This document shows, piece by piece, positions 1 to 8,419 of a stretch of 30,689 bases of DNA. The position numbers and the translations under genes are program-made. A model generated the notes under the pieces. It was given only the letters and a program-made list of their open reading frames with translations. It did not search any database and was not told the origin of the DNA. Where the stretch lies: contig CAVRQQ010000036.1 of the NCBI GenBank assembly GCA_963723355.1, forward strand, positions 1 to 30,689. The letters run 5' to 3'. The stretch's first letter is position 1. Each line of letters begins with the position of its first letter. This DNA is from JAFDBW01 sp963723355 (GTDB lineage Bacteria; Desulfobacterota; Desulfuromonadia; Desulfuromonadales; BM103).

Positions 1-1125
1 CTCCAGGTGAACTTCCGCCTGGCCCAGGGGAACGCCGGTGTTGCGGCGGTCGTGACTGACGTGGAAGATGTTGGCGCCGAGCTCTGCGACCAGATCGGCC
101 AGGCGGGCCAAAGACCCGGGCGAGTCGTCCAGCTCGACCCGGATCATGAGGAAGCGGCCTTCGGCGAGCATTCCCCGTTCGACGACTCTGGAGATGGTCT
201 GCACGTCGATATTGCCGCCGGACAGGACCACGACGGTCTTGCCGCCGGCCACTCCGGGTTTGCCGTAGAGCAGGGCCGCCAGTCCGACCGCGCCGGCGCC
301 TTCCACGACCAGCTTGGATTTTTCCATCAGGCCGACGATCGCGTGGGCGATCTCCTCCTCTTCGACGGTGACGATCTCGTCGACCAATGCCTCGATGACC
401 GGGAAGGTCAGTGTGCCGACCTGCTTGAGGGCAATCCCGTCGGCCAGGGAACGGGCCGCCGCCAGGGTGATGATGGCCCCGGCCTGGCGCGATAACAGGG
501 CGGCCGGGGCACCGGCGGCCTCAACTCCGACCACGCGGATGTCCGGCTTGATCCCCTTGGCCGCGGTGGCGATCCCGGCAATCAGTCCGCCGCCGCCGAT
601 CGGTACCACCAGGGTGTCGGCATCGGCCAGATCGGCCATGATCTCCAGACCGACTGTGCCCTGTCCGGCCATGATCAGCTCATGATCGAAGGCCGGCACG
701 TAGAGCATCTCCCGGTCCTTCTCCATCTGCCTGGCCAGGACTGCGGCCTCGTCGTAGTTGATGCCGTGCAGCCTGACCTCCGCGCCGTAATCGCGAGTGG
801 CCAGGATCTTGGCAATCGGCGTGTTCTCCGGCATCACAACCAGTGACGAAATTCCAGCCTGGGTTGCGGCAAAAGCGACCCCCTGGGCATGGTTGCCGGC
901 CGAGGCGGTTATCAGGCCGTTTTGCAGCAGTTCCGGAGGTTGGTTGACGAGGAAATTAAGGGCGCCGCGGATCTTGAAGGATCCGGTCCGCTGGAGGTTT
1001 TCGCATTTGAAGAACAGTGGGTAGCCCAGTCGCTCTGAAAAATGGTGGGAATAAATCAGCTCGGTGCGATGAAAGCGCCCCTGCAGGTTTGTTTCTGCTG
1101 CAAGAATGACATCGAGATCGAACAT
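1..1125 (-). CDS. ilvA: Threonine ammonia-lyase (threonine dehydratase), 3' end cut by window
   Basis: PLP-dependent enzyme that deaminates threonine to 2-oxobutanoate, the first step of isoleucine synthesis (or threonine breakdown for a catabolic form). The ATG at 1125 follows a strong GGAGGAG ribosome site. The PLP-binding motif GSFKIRGA lies near residue 50 (Lys51 is the expected Schiff-base lysine). A glycine-rich phosphate loop (PIGGGGLIAG) follows in mid-protein. The last visible part (FLMIRVELDDSPGSLARLA) is the start of an ACT regulatory domain, so this is the form of about 400 residues with a single C-terminal ACT domain. 375 codons are visible, all open; the stop lies beyond base 1. 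A promoter candidate lies just upstream. Biosynthetic versus catabolic role cannot be decided from this stretch. Confidence 0.95.
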   Translation of the reverse strand, partial: MFDLDVILAAETNLQGRFHRTELIYSHHFSERLGYPLFFKCENLQRTGSFKIRGALNFLVNQPPELLQNGLITASAGNHAQGVAFAATQAGISSLVVMPENTPIAKILATRDYGAEVRLHGINYDEAAVLARQMEKDREMLYVPAFDHELIMAGQGTVGLEIMADLADADTLVVPIGGGGLIAGIATAAKGIKPDIRVVGVEAAGAPAALLSRQAGAIITLAAARSLADGIALKQVGTLTFPVIEALVDEIVTVEEEEIAHAIVGLMEKSKLVVEGAGAVGLAALLYGKPGVAGGKTVVVLSGGNIDVQTISRVVERGMLAEGRFLMIRVELDDSPGSLARLADLVAELGANIFHVSHDRRNTGVPLGQAEVHLE

Positions 1126-1151
1126 CTTTGCTCCTCCGGCGGGTTTTTACA

Positions 1152-1179
1152 AGGATAACCGCTGCAGGCGCTTTGACAA
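1152..1179 (-). promoter_or_regulatory. Candidate sigma70 promoter of ilvA
   Basis: On the minus strand TTGTCA (1179-1174) is followed after 16 bases by TATCCT (1157-1152), about 27 bases before the ilvA start codon. The rest of the 217-base gap up to the MFS stop codon holds a weak ATCGG/CCGAT hairpin near 1305-1322 and no other clear signal. Confidence 0.45.
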
Positions 1180-1342
1180 CAGTCCTGTGATTTTAGGCCG
1201 GGGGGACTCAATCCAGCGCGCCCTGTCTCGAGGTGGTTGCAGTCCGGGCCCTGGACGCTAATTACTGAACGTCCTGGCAACGTTAACCCTTAGCAATCCG
1301 GAATCGGGAAGCCTACCGATGTTTTTGTCTGATTGACCAGGG

Positions 1343-2479
1343 CTATTCAGCGAAGCGCGGGATGCGCTGCACGGCCAGCAGGGAGATCAGGCTGAGCAGG
1401 GCTCCGGCGACAAACGGGATGCGGTAATCGATCATCCAGAGGGCACCGCCGATCGCCGGCATAACCACTGCGGCAATGTGGTTGATGGTGAATCCGACCG
1501 CCATGCTCGGTGCAATGTCGGCCGGGTCTGCGACCTTCTGGAAATAGGTGCGGATGGCGATGGCAAAGTTGAACAGGATGTGGTCGAGGATGTACATCGC
1601 GACCACCAGCAGCTTTGAGTCGGTAAAGGCATAGACCAGGAACACGCCGATCAGTCCGCCATATTCGATAGACAGGATCCAGCGCTCGCCGAAGCGGACG
1701 ATCGCCCGGCCGATTGCCGGGCTTAGCACGAAATTGATGGCGTTGTTGACGACGAACAGCAGGGTGATTTCGGTGACCGTGAAGTGGAAGACCTTGACCA
1801 GCAGGTAGACGGAGAAAGCGATGAAAATCTGCCGCCTGGCCCCGGCCATGAAAGTCAGGAAGTAATACAGGGAGTACCTGCGCCGGAAGATCATCTTGCG
1901 GTGCTGCGGCGCCACCTGCCGGTGGGTCGGGTCCTGCAGCAGCCCCCAGATGCCGGCGACCACAACCAGGCCGCCGATCGTCAGGAACATGACCTTGTAA
2001 CTGAACACCATCCCCATCAGGTACAGCAGCAGGCCGACGACGATGCTGGTCGCCGCGGCGAGGCTGCGCAGTCGGCCGAAGATCAGCGGAGAGGTCGCGG
2101 TGCTGAAATACTGCAGGGTCAGTGACTGGTTGGTGGTTTCGTAATAATGAAAGCCGAAGCTCATGATCAGCGTGGTGAAGATCAGGCCGGAAAAGCTCGG
2201 CAAGAGTCCCGTCAGCGCGGTGCCGATGCCGAGAAACACGATGGAGAGGGCCGAGAGCCGGTGCTCCCTGATAACCAGCATGACGAACACCGCCAGCAGG
2301 GCCAGGAACCCCGGGATTTCCCGTACCGAGCCGATGATCCCGACCTGCAGGCCGTCGAGGCCGGCGATCTCCACGGCGAAATTGTTGAACAGGATCATCC
2401 AGCACTGCAGCCCGACCACTGAGGCGGCCGTCTGAACAATCAGGAAACGCAGCATGGGGCGCTGTTCGCTTGTCACCAT
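1343..2479 (-). CDS. Major facilitator superfamily transporter
   Basis: Integral inner-membrane transporter of about 378 residues, almost entirely hydrophobic helices separated by short basic loops, as expected for a 12-helix MFS permease. The loop after helix 2 (GSVREIPGFLALL) and its repeat after the central loop (FVVNNAINFVLSPAIGRAI) are the usual MFS A-like positions. The long basic loop near residues 185-205 separates the two six-helix halves. The substrate cannot be read from sequence. Start choice: the ATG at 2479 is used here; an in-frame GTG at 2509 would add 10 residues, and neither has a strong ribosome site. It lies 52 bases downstream of the RRM gene on the same strand, so co-transcription is possible. 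Confidence 0.85.
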   Translation of the reverse strand: MVTSEQRPMLRFLIVQTAASVVGLQCWMILFNNFAVEIAGLDGLQVGIIGSVREIPGFLALLAVFVMLVIREHRLSALSIVFLGIGTALTGLLPSFSGLIFTTLIMSFGFHYYETTNQSLTLQYFSTATSPLIFGRLRSLAAATSIVVGLLLYLMGMVFSYKVMFLTIGGLVVVAGIWGLLQDPTHRQVAPQHRKMIFRRRYSLYYFLTFMAGARRQIFIAFSVYLLVKVFHFTVTEITLLFVVNNAINFVLSPAIGRAIVRFGERWILSIEYGGLIGVFLVYAFTDSKLLVVAMYILDHILFNFAIAIRTYFQKVADPADIAPSMAVGFTINHIAAVVMPAIGGALWMIDYRIPFVAGALLSLISLLAVQRIPRFAE

Positions 2480-2531
2480 CCAGGGAGCCTTTGTCGATCT
2501 GGGGAGCACTTCCGCGGTTGTCCCTCGATGG

Positions 2532-2858
2532 CTATTTGCGTCGCTGTGGAGTTCGCGGCGTCTTGCCGCGAGGGCGCTTCGCTACAGGTCCTTCGGACTG
2601 TTTCGGTCGCGCCGCGGTGACGCTGATGCAGCGGTCAATCAGGTAGGTGCCGTCCAGTGAGAGCGCATCCTTGGCCTGGGCCGGGGTTGCCATGCGGATG
2701 AAGGCTGAGCCTTTGAAGAGTCCGGACTTCGGGTCCTTGACCATGTGCACCGAGTTCACCGTACCGAACAGGACGAACAGTTTGCGCAGATCCTCTTCTT
2801 CGGCGGAGTAGGAAATTTCCGAGATGTAGAGTTCTCTGCCACTAACCGGGGTCTTCAT
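2532..2858 (-). CDS. Small RRM-domain RNA-binding protein
   Basis: 108-residue protein made of one RNA recognition motif plus a basic tail. RNP2 is seen as ELYISEISY near residues 9-17 and RNP1 as KGSAFIRMA near residues 49-57. The C-terminus (KRPRGKTPRTPQRRK) is strongly basic and probably disordered, a common design in bacterial glycine- or arginine-rich RRM proteins, which bind single-stranded RNA and are often linked to cold or stress responses. The ATG at 2858 is chosen; a GTG two codons earlier is also possible. RNP2 has Tyr at the usual stacking position and RNP1 has Phe, so RNA binding looks intact. The RNA target is unknown. Confidence 0.88.
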   Translation of the reverse strand: MKTPVSGRELYISEISYSAEEEDLRKLFVLFGTVNSVHMVKDPKSGLFKGSAFIRMATPAQAKDALSLDGTYLIDRCISVTAARPKQSEGPVAKRPRGKTPRTPQRRK

Positions 2859-2910
2859 GGTCACAATCTTTCTCGGTGCAGGACGCCCGGCATCCGGGAG
2901 TCAGTAAGGG

Positions 2911-3834
2911 TCAAGCCGGAGGGACACTCTCGACCCGGTTCCGTCCGTTGCGCTTGGCGGTGTACATGGCGGCATCGGCCAGGCGGATCAGGTCTGTAAT
3001 CGTGGTGATTTTTTCATGCGGCATCACTGCGACGCCAATACTTACGCTGATCCTCAGCTTGCTGAGCGCGCCGGTAAACTCGATATCCTGGATGCTCTGG
3101 CGCAGCCGTTCGGCGACCAGATTCGCTCCTTTGAGCGAGGTCTCGGGCAGGAGCAGAGCGAATTCCTCGCCGCCGAAACGGGCCGCTGAATCATACTGGC
3201 GCAGCGTCGCCTTTATTTCCCAGGCGGTGGATTGCAGGACCTTGTCGCCAAGCTGGTGTCCATAGGTGTCGTTGACCTGCTTGAAATGGTCGAGGTCGAC
3301 CATCAGCAGGGCAAACGGACTGCCGACCCGGCTGCTGCGGTCGAACTCCGCCTCAAGGGTGGTCATCATGTGCCGGCGGTTGTGCAGTTCGGTCAGCGGG
3401 TCAGTCTGAGCCAGTTTCTGCAGCAGCTGGTTTTTCTCCTTGAGGTTGTCCTGCAGGGCCTTGATCTTCAGGTGAACCTTGACCCGGGCCAGTAATTCCT
3501 CAGGGCTGAACGGCTTGGTCAGATAGTCGCTGGCGCCCTGTTCGAGAGCCTTGACCTTGGTCTCCATCACGTCATGGCTGGTCAGCAGCAGGATCGGAAT
3601 GTCTTGCAGCTCCTTGCGGGCGCTGACCATGGCCAGGAACTTGAAGCCATCCATGCCCGGCATTTCGACATCGCACAAAACGATGTCGACCTTTTTATTG
3701 AGCAGGATTTTCAGCCCCTCGAGACCGTTGCCGGCCTCAAAGTAGTCGCTGAACAGGTCGGTGCCGTGCAGGGTGTCGAGAATCTGCTGACGGACCGACT
3801 TGGTATCATCAATGATCAGGATCGCATTGCCCAT
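2911..3834 (-). CDS. Response regulator with receiver and GGDEF domains (diguanylate cyclase)
   Basis: 307-residue PleD/WspR-like protein predicted to make cyclic di-GMP from two GTP when its receiver is phosphorylated. Residues 1-120 form a CheY-like receiver: acidic pair Asp9-Asp10, phospho-acceptor Asp55 in LCDVEMPGMDG, Thr85 in LLLTSH and Lys107 in YLTKPF. A short coiled linker (residues 121-143) leads to the GGDEF domain with signature GGEEF at 221-225. Arg212-x-x-Asp215 sits five residues before it, which is the product-inhibition I-site, so the enzyme should be active and feedback-inhibited. The ATG at 3834 is preferred because GAGAGG lies just upstream; an upstream in-frame start would add 15 residues unlike a receiver. 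No histidine kinase is adjacent. Confidence 0.95.
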   Translation of the reverse strand: MGNAILIIDDTKSVRQQILDTLHGTDLFSDYFEAGNGLEGLKILLNKKVDIVLCDVEMPGMDGFKFLAMVSARKELQDIPILLLTSHDVMETKVKALEQGASDYLTKPFSPEELLARVKVHLKIKALQDNLKEKNQLLQKLAQTDPLTELHNRRHMMTTLEAEFDRSSRVGSPFALLMVDLDHFKQVNDTYGHQLGDKVLQSTAWEIKATLRQYDSAARFGGEEFALLLPETSLKGANLVAERLRQSIQDIEFTGALSKLRISVSIGVAVMPHEKITTITDLIRLADAAMYTAKRNGRNRVESVPPA

Positions 3835-4046
3835 CCAACCACCTCTCCGCAATAACGAAAGCAACCTTACTGATTCCAAGATAGCCGTGTTTGTCGTTCG
3901 CGTCCAGACTGATTAAACTTTTTGTTGAATTATCACCCGGGATTGCGCACACTTGATCGGTGACCGCTCGCCGGTTTCTGTTCTGAACCGGCCAGGAAGA
4001 AAACGGCAGACGAATTGATCCTCTTTAAAAGTTTAAGGGACCGCTT

Positions 4047-5081
4047 ATGAAAATCGCCATATTGGGGCTTGCCCAGACGGGCAAGAAAACTCTCTTCACC
4101 CTGTTGACCGGTCGACCCGTGCCGGCAACCCGCAAAGCCGGAGAGTCGATCGAGGGCGTGGCCTCGATCCGCGACAGCCGGGTGGACGCCCTGAGCGACC
4201 TCTACCGACCGAAAAAAACCACCTATGCCGAAAACCAGTTCGTGCTCTGCCCCGATGTCAGCGACAGCGGCAGCACCTCGCGACTCTGGATGGATCCGGC
4301 GCGACGCTGCGATCTGCTCTGCGTTCTGATCCGGGCCTTCGATTCGCCGGATGTCTTCCACCCCTCCGGCTCGGTGGACCCGGAACGCGACCGGGCGTTG
4401 ATTGAATCAGAACTGCTGCTGGCCGACATGCAGCTGGTGGAGACCCGCCTGCAGCGCCTTGCCAAGGAGAAGAAGGGCGGTCAGACCCAGGCCCAGGTCC
4501 TGGAGGAGGAGATTCTGAACCGCTTCAGCGCGGTCCTGGAGGAGGAGAAGTTCCTCTCCACGGTGAAGCTCGAGCCCAACGAGGAGCAGGTGATCAAGAG
4601 CCTCGACCTGGTGACCCGCACCCCGCTGATTTACGCCTACAACGTCTCCGAGGATGAGATCGGCAAGGATTTCGGTGCCGGCGTGTTCAGCATCTCCTGC
4701 GAGATCGAGAGTGAGATTGCCGGCATTGAAGACGAGGCGGAGCGCCTGGAATTCATGACCGAGTTGGGGATTACCGAGCCGAGCCTCGACCGCATCAATG
4801 CCGCCCTGTACGACGCGCTGGGCCTGATGAGCTTCTACACCACCGGCGCGGACGAGTGCCGCGCCTGGACGATCCGCAAGGGTTCCACCGCACCGGTGGC
4901 CGGCGGCAAGATCCACAGCGATATCGAGCGCGGCTTCATCCGGGTTGAAGTAATGAAATTCGACGACCTGGTGGCTGCCGGGTCCGAGCAGAAGGTCAAA
5001 CAGGCGGGCAAGATGCAGCTCAACGGCAAGGATTATGTGATCGAAGACGGTGACATCTGCCACTTCCTGTTCAATGTCTGA
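4047..5081 (+). CDS. Divergent YchF/OLA1-like GTPase with C-terminal TGS (DUF933) domain
   Basis: 344-residue paralogue of the translation-associated ATPase YchF. The P-loop is GLAQTGKKT (residues 7-15) instead of the usual GLPNVGKST. The nucleotide-specificity motif NVSE is kept, a helical domain rich in Glu and Lys fills the middle, and the last ~80 residues match the YchF TGS end closely (RAWTIRKGSTAP, KIHSDIERGFIR, ending HFLFNV). The G3 motif DxAG of YchF is replaced here by a stretch reading DVSDSG, so hydrolysis may differ. Start ATG 4047 has AAGGGA upstream. The cupin gene begins about 20 bases downstream, suggesting an operon. It is unlikely to be the housekeeping YchF, which should lie elsewhere in the genome. 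Confidence 0.85.
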   Translation: MKIAILGLAQTGKKTLFTLLTGRPVPATRKAGESIEGVASIRDSRVDALSDLYRPKKTTYAENQFVLCPDVSDSGSTSRLWMDPARRCDLLCVLIRAFDSPDVFHPSGSVDPERDRALIESELLLADMQLVETRLQRLAKEKKGGQTQAQVLEEEILNRFSAVLEEEKFLSTVKLEPNEEQVIKSLDLVTRTPLIYAYNVSEDEIGKDFGAGVFSISCEIESEIAGIEDEAERLEFMTELGITEPSLDRINAALYDALGLMSFYTTGADECRAWTIRKGSTAPVAGGKIHSDIERGFIRVEVMKFDDLVAAGSEQKVKQAGKMQLNGKDYVIEDGDICHFLFNV

Positions 5082-5102
5082 AAAACTTCAAGGAGCTTGA
5101 CG

Positions 5103-5447
5103 ATGAAGATCACCAACCTGCAGCAGTGTGAAAGTGGTGTCGTGAATATGGACGGCGCATCGGGAGCGAGCCGCCAGGTGCCGATCGGCAAAGCCGATGG
5201 TGCGCCGAACTTCTCGATCCGGGTCTTTACCCTGGAGCCGGGCGGACACACGCCCCACCACCAGCATCAGAGCGAGCACCTCAACTACATCCTCGAAGGC
5301 AGCGGCGTGGCCCTGGAAGGGGACACCCCGAGACCAATCCAGGCTGGCGACTTCGTGCTGGTCAAACCAAACGAAAAGCACCAGTACCGCAACACCGGTG
5401 ACCGCCCGCTGGTCTTCATGTGCATGGTCCCAAGCCAGTACGAATGA
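5103..5447 (+). CDS. Cupin-domain protein
   Basis: 114-residue single-domain beta-barrel protein of the cupin_2 type. Motif 1 reads GGHTPHHQHQSEHLNYILEG (about residues 48-67), giving several metal-binding histidines and a glutamate. Motif 2 (GDFVLVKPNEKHQYRNTG) supplies the last histidine. These are the expected ligands for one divalent metal. Small stand-alone cupins act as isomerases, dioxygenases or sugar/ligand-binding proteins; nothing here fixes the substrate. The ATG at 5103 sits 8 bases after AAGGAG; a TTG six bases earlier would lie too close to that site. It is probably co-transcribed with the YchF-like gene. Confidence 0.88.
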   Translation: MKITNLQQCESGVVNMDGASGASRQVPIGKADGAPNFSIRVFTLEPGGHTPHHQHQSEHLNYILEGSGVALEGDTPRPIQAGDFVLVKPNEKHQYRNTGDRPLVFMCMVPSQYE

Positions 5448-5480
5448 GGTCTTGCCGAGGTCGTATGTCGGGGCAGACTG

Positions 5481-5498
5481 AAAAAAGGGTTTTCCCCC
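5481..5498 (-). terminator. Candidate intrinsic terminator of the nfeD-slipin operon
   Basis: Read on the minus strand, just past the slipin stop codon, a short G-rich/C-rich hairpin (GGG, loop GAAAA, CCC) is followed by six T residues. The stem is short, so strength is uncertain. It lies in the 60-base gap between the convergent cupin and slipin genes. Confidence 0.45.
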
Positions 5499-5507
5499 AG
5501 CGGATCT

Positions 5508-6275
5508 TTAATCCGGTTTTTTCTCCATATCCAGAAACGGCTTGAGCAGGTCGATCGGCAACGGAAAGATGATCGTCGAGTTCTTCTCAGTGGCGATTTC
5601 GGTCAGCGTCTGTAAAAAGCGCAGCTGCAGGGCGCCGCTTTCCTTGTTGATGACGCCGGCAGCTTCGGCAAGTTTCTGCGATGCCTGGAATTCCCCTTCG
5701 GCATGGATCACCTTGGAGCGTCGTTCACGCTCGGCCTCGGCCTGGCGGGCCATGGCACGCTGCATCTCCTGCGGCAGGTCGACATGCTTGATCTCGACGT
5801 TGGAGACCTTGACTCCCCAGGGGTCGGTCTGCCGGTCGAGGATCTCCTGCAGGTGCTGGTTGATGCGGTCGCGATGCGAGAGCAGTTCGTCGAGTTCGGC
5901 CTGGCCGAGCACGCTGCGCAGCGAGGTCTGGGCCAGCTGGCTGGTGGCGTAGAGATAGTCCTCGACCTCGATCAGGGCCTTTTCCGGTTCGACGACGCGG
6001 AAGTAGAGCACTGCGTTAACCTTCACCGAAACGTTGTCCTTGGTGATCACGTCCTGCGGCGGTACATCCATCGCCACGGTGCGCAGACTGACCTTGACGA
6101 TCTTGTCGATCACCGGGATGACGAAGCGCAGGCCAGGCCCCTTGACCATGGCGAAGCGGCCGAGACGGAAGACCACGCCGCGCTGGTACTCGTAAAGGAC
6201 GCGGACCGCACTGCCGATGATGCTGAGTATCAGCACCAGGATGACTAGCCAGACAATCAGTTCAGTCGGAATCAT
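5508..6275 (-). CDS. Slipin/stomatin-like SPFH (band 7) membrane protein
   Basis: 255-residue membrane-anchored SPFH protein. Residues 5-27 form one hydrophobic segment (VWLVILVLILSIIGSAV), followed by the band-7 signature (EYQRGVVFRLGRF, then TVAMDVPPQDVITKDNVSVK). The region after residue 170 is charged and alanine-rich (MARQAEAERERRSKVIHAEGEF) and is predicted coiled coil for oligomerisation. Slipins form large ring assemblies at the membrane and are classic partners of NfeD proteases, which cut stomatin-type proteins. The start ATG at 6275 follows GAGGAGG and overlaps the end of the upstream nfeD gene by 14 bases, so translation is probably coupled. Family and pairing are clear; the cellular role (membrane quality control or microdomain organisation) is inferred. 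Confidence 0.95.
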   Translation of the reverse strand: MIPTELIVWLVILVLILSIIGSAVRVLYEYQRGVVFRLGRFAMVKGPGLRFVIPVIDKIVKVSLRTVAMDVPPQDVITKDNVSVKVNAVLYFRVVEPEKALIEVEDYLYATSQLAQTSLRSVLGQAELDELLSHRDRINQHLQEILDRQTDPWGVKVSNVEIKHVDLPQEMQRAMARQAEAERERRSKVIHAEGEFQASQKLAEAAGVINKESGALQLRFLQTLTEIATEKNSTIIFPLPIDLLKPFLDMEKKPD

Positions 6276-7620
6276 GATATTCCTCCTCTGCTGCGGGAGC
6301 TGCTGCCGGCTCGACAGCCCGGACCAGCAGCTTCAGGTTCGGTTCGGCACGCACGACCTCAATCTCGCAGCCCTCGTCAATCGCGGTTTCGGCGCGAGCA
6401 TCCCAGTATTCGCCATGCAGGTAAACCCGACCGCGCGGATTCAGTGCGGTGACGGCGGTGCCGTGTTCGCCAATCATTCCTTCGAGGCCCGAGAAGAAGC
6501 GGGTTTTCTGTACGCGCACCACGAAATACAGTACCAGGCTGATGAAGCCACCGCAGACTGCCACGGTTGCCGCAATCACCGCCCTGGAAATCTGCAGGTA
6601 GGGCTGCGGGCTCTCGATCAGGATCAGTGAGCCAAAGGTCAGGGCGATCAGGCCGCCGACCGTGAGCATGCCGAAGGAGACCACCTTGACCTCGAGGATG
6701 AAGAGAATGATGGCGAGCAGGATCAGCAGGGCACCGACGTAATTGACCGGCAGGGTCTGCAGCCCCAGGAAGGCGAGCAGCAGGGCGAGGGCGCCGATCG
6801 CGCCGGGAAGAATCACCCCGGGTTGGGAGATCTCGAAGAAAATCCCGAGGATGCCGAGCATCAGCAGCATGTAGGCGACATTCGGGCTGCCGATGGTATT
6901 GAGAATCTCCTGGCGCCAGGTCATCTCGGCGTAGCTCACGGTGGCGCCGGCAGTGTCGAGGGTCTGAGCCTGGCCGTTGCGCAGGTAGGTGCGGCCATCC
7001 AGCGCTGCGAGCAGGGCCGCCTGATCGGCGGCAACCAGGTCGATAACCTTGAGTTCAAGCGCCTCTCGGGCCGCGGTGGAGATCGACTCGCGGACGATCT
7101 GCTCCGCCCAGTCGCGGTTGCGACCGCGCTGGTCGGCGATGCTGCGGGCGTAGGCCACCGCGTCGTTGACCACCTTTTCCATCATCGTCTGGTCCTGCGC
7201 ACTATCGCCCGAACCGCCGACACCGATCGCGACCGGGTGCGCAGCACCGATGTTGGTACCCGGGGCCATCGCGGCGAAATCCGCAGCGAGCGTGATCAGG
7301 GCGCCGGCCGATGCGGCCCGGGCGCCGGAGGGAGAGACATAGACAATCACCGGCAGGCGGGAGCCGAGGATCTGCTGGATGATGGTGCGCATTGCGCTGT
7401 CAAGTCCGCCGGGCGTGTCAAGTTCGATCATGAAGGCCCGCGCGTTGCCGGCGTTGGCGGCGTCCAGTTCGGCAGTGATGAAGTCGGCGACCACCGGGTT
7501 GATCACTCCGGCCACGCGCACCGCATGCACCTGTGCTGTGGGGCCGTCGGCGCAGTGCAGCACCCGCGGGCCGGACAGTAGCAGAACAAGCAAAACACTG
7601 AAGAACAAGTACCTGGTCAT
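6262..7620 (-). CDS. NfeD family membrane-bound ClpP-class serine protease (long form)
   Basis: 452-residue long-form NfeD. An N-terminal signal peptide (residues 1-24, LFFSVLLVLLLSG core) is followed by a periplasmic ClpP-like protease domain. The catalytic serine is Ser104 in ARAASAGALI, and Lys149 in MMEKVVNDA is the matching catalytic lysine, as in the PH1510-type Ser-Lys dyad. Residues about 235-365 hold several transmembrane helices, and the C-terminal ~75 residues form the NfeD OB-fold (GEHGTAVTALNPRGRVYLHG). Known relatives cleave the hydrophobic C-terminus of their stomatin partner, here the overlapping downstream slipin. The start ATG at 7620 has a weak AGGA just upstream. All key residues are present, so it should be active. 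Confidence 0.95.
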   Translation of the reverse strand: MTRYLFFSVLLVLLLSGPRVLHCADGPTAQVHAVRVAGVINPVVADFITAELDAANAGNARAFMIELDTPGGLDSAMRTIIQQILGSRLPVIVYVSPSGARAASAGALITLAADFAAMAPGTNIGAAHPVAIGVGGSGDSAQDQTMMEKVVNDAVAYARSIADQRGRNRDWAEQIVRESISTAAREALELKVIDLVAADQAALLAALDGRTYLRNGQAQTLDTAGATVSYAEMTWRQEILNTIGSPNVAYMLLMLGILGIFFEISQPGVILPGAIGALALLLAFLGLQTLPVNYVGALLILLAIILFILEVKVVSFGMLTVGGLIALTFGSLILIESPQPYLQISRAVIAATVAVCGGFISLVLYFVVRVQKTRFFSGLEGMIGEHGTAVTALNPRGRVYLHGEYWDARAETAIDEGCEIEVVRAEPNLKLLVRAVEPAAAPAAEEEYHDSD

Positions 7621-7793
7621 ATTCCTATCATATCAAGGGTCAGCAACCTGTCAAAAAAGCTGGAAGCGTCCAACTGAACCCGGAGTTCCGACCCGATCGA
7701 TTCAGGAGAGGCTGGACAGCCGGCACGTTTAACCGGTATCCTTGAAAAAGTTGCTTTCGCCCACTCCGTTTACCTCAACCAAAAGGCAAGCTT

Positions 7794-8207
7794 ATGACTG
7801 AAATCGATCAAGCCCTCGAGGCCCTGCGGGCCAACCCCGACGACCACAAGGCCCAGTCCGGTTTCTATGACCTGTTCCTGAACATGAGTTTCTTTGTCCC
7901 CACCATCAACGAGACGGTTGATTCGGATGGCGAGGGTGGCAAGGAGCAGATCGAGGTGCCGTTGATCGTCGAAGCCGACGGCATCGACTACCTGGTCTTT
8001 TTTGATCAGCAGGAGCGACTCAACGAATGGGCCGAGGAAGAGGTCCCCTGCCTGCAGCTGCCGGGGCATGTTCTGGTGGAGATGACTCCAGACAAGCTGC
8101 ATTGGGCGATGAATATCGGTACGCAATACAACAAGCAGTTTGCCCCGGACGAAATCGCCTGGCTCAAGGATGTGGTGACGCGGTGCAAGGCGGAAGAGCT
8201 GCATTAG
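7794..8207 (+). CDS. SseB-like domain protein
   Basis: 137-residue soluble acidic protein. It resembles the SseB N-terminal domain family (named for E. coli enhanced serine sensitivity protein B): an N-terminal helix with DQALEALRANPDDH, then a beta-rich core including VPLIVEADGIDYLVFFDQQERLNEWA and a closing section LVEMTPDKLHWAMNIGT, where such proteins have the conserved hydrophobic-Asn-Pro/Gly turn. No catalytic motif or membrane segment is visible. The start ATG at 7794 is preceded by AAAGG at good spacing. It is transcribed away from nfeD and is followed by a small hairpin (8252-8268) and then the ncRNA locus on the opposite strand. Molecular function of the family is not established. 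Confidence 0.7.
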   Translation: MTEIDQALEALRANPDDHKAQSGFYDLFLNMSFFVPTINETVDSDGEGGKEQIEVPLIVEADGIDYLVFFDQQERLNEWAEEEVPCLQLPGHVLVEMTPDKLHWAMNIGTQYNKQFAPDEIAWLKDVVTRCKAEELH

Positions 8208-8251
8208 GCGAGAGGGCAAAAAAATCAGGCGCCAGGTGTGAGCGCGAAAAA

Positions 8252-8300
8252 GCCAAAACATTTTTGGCCACAGATTCAATCTGATCAAATCTGATTATCA
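8252..8300. repeat. Small hairpin and copy of dispersed CAGATTTGATC repeat
   Basis: A 7-bp perfect stem (GCCAAAA, loop CAT, TTTTGGC; 8252-8268) runs into a stretch whose minus-strand reading contains CAGATTTGATC, then nine extra bases, then CTGTGGCCAAA. The same words without the extra bases occur at 13859-13890 and 16600-16630. It lies between the SseB-like gene and the ncRNA terminator. Confidence 0.6.
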
Positions 8301-8345
8301 AAGACAAAAAAAACTGAATTAACAGGGATGAAGGGGATAAATAAA

Positions 8346-8377
8346 AAAGCGCCAGGACCTTGAAGTCCTGGCGCTTT
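8346..8377 (-). terminator. Strong intrinsic terminator, downstream end of the ncRNA transcript
   Basis: A perfect 13-bp inverted repeat (8346-8358 with 8365-8377, stem AAAGCGCCAGGAC, six-base loop) is followed on the minus strand by a run of six T residues. On the plus strand it is followed by a weaker TTTAATTCTT tail, so it may also stop transcripts from the SseB-like gene. Confidence 0.88.
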
Positions 8378-8419
8378 AATTCTTACGCGTCCCTCGTACC
8401 GCGTACAGTCTCCTTAAAA

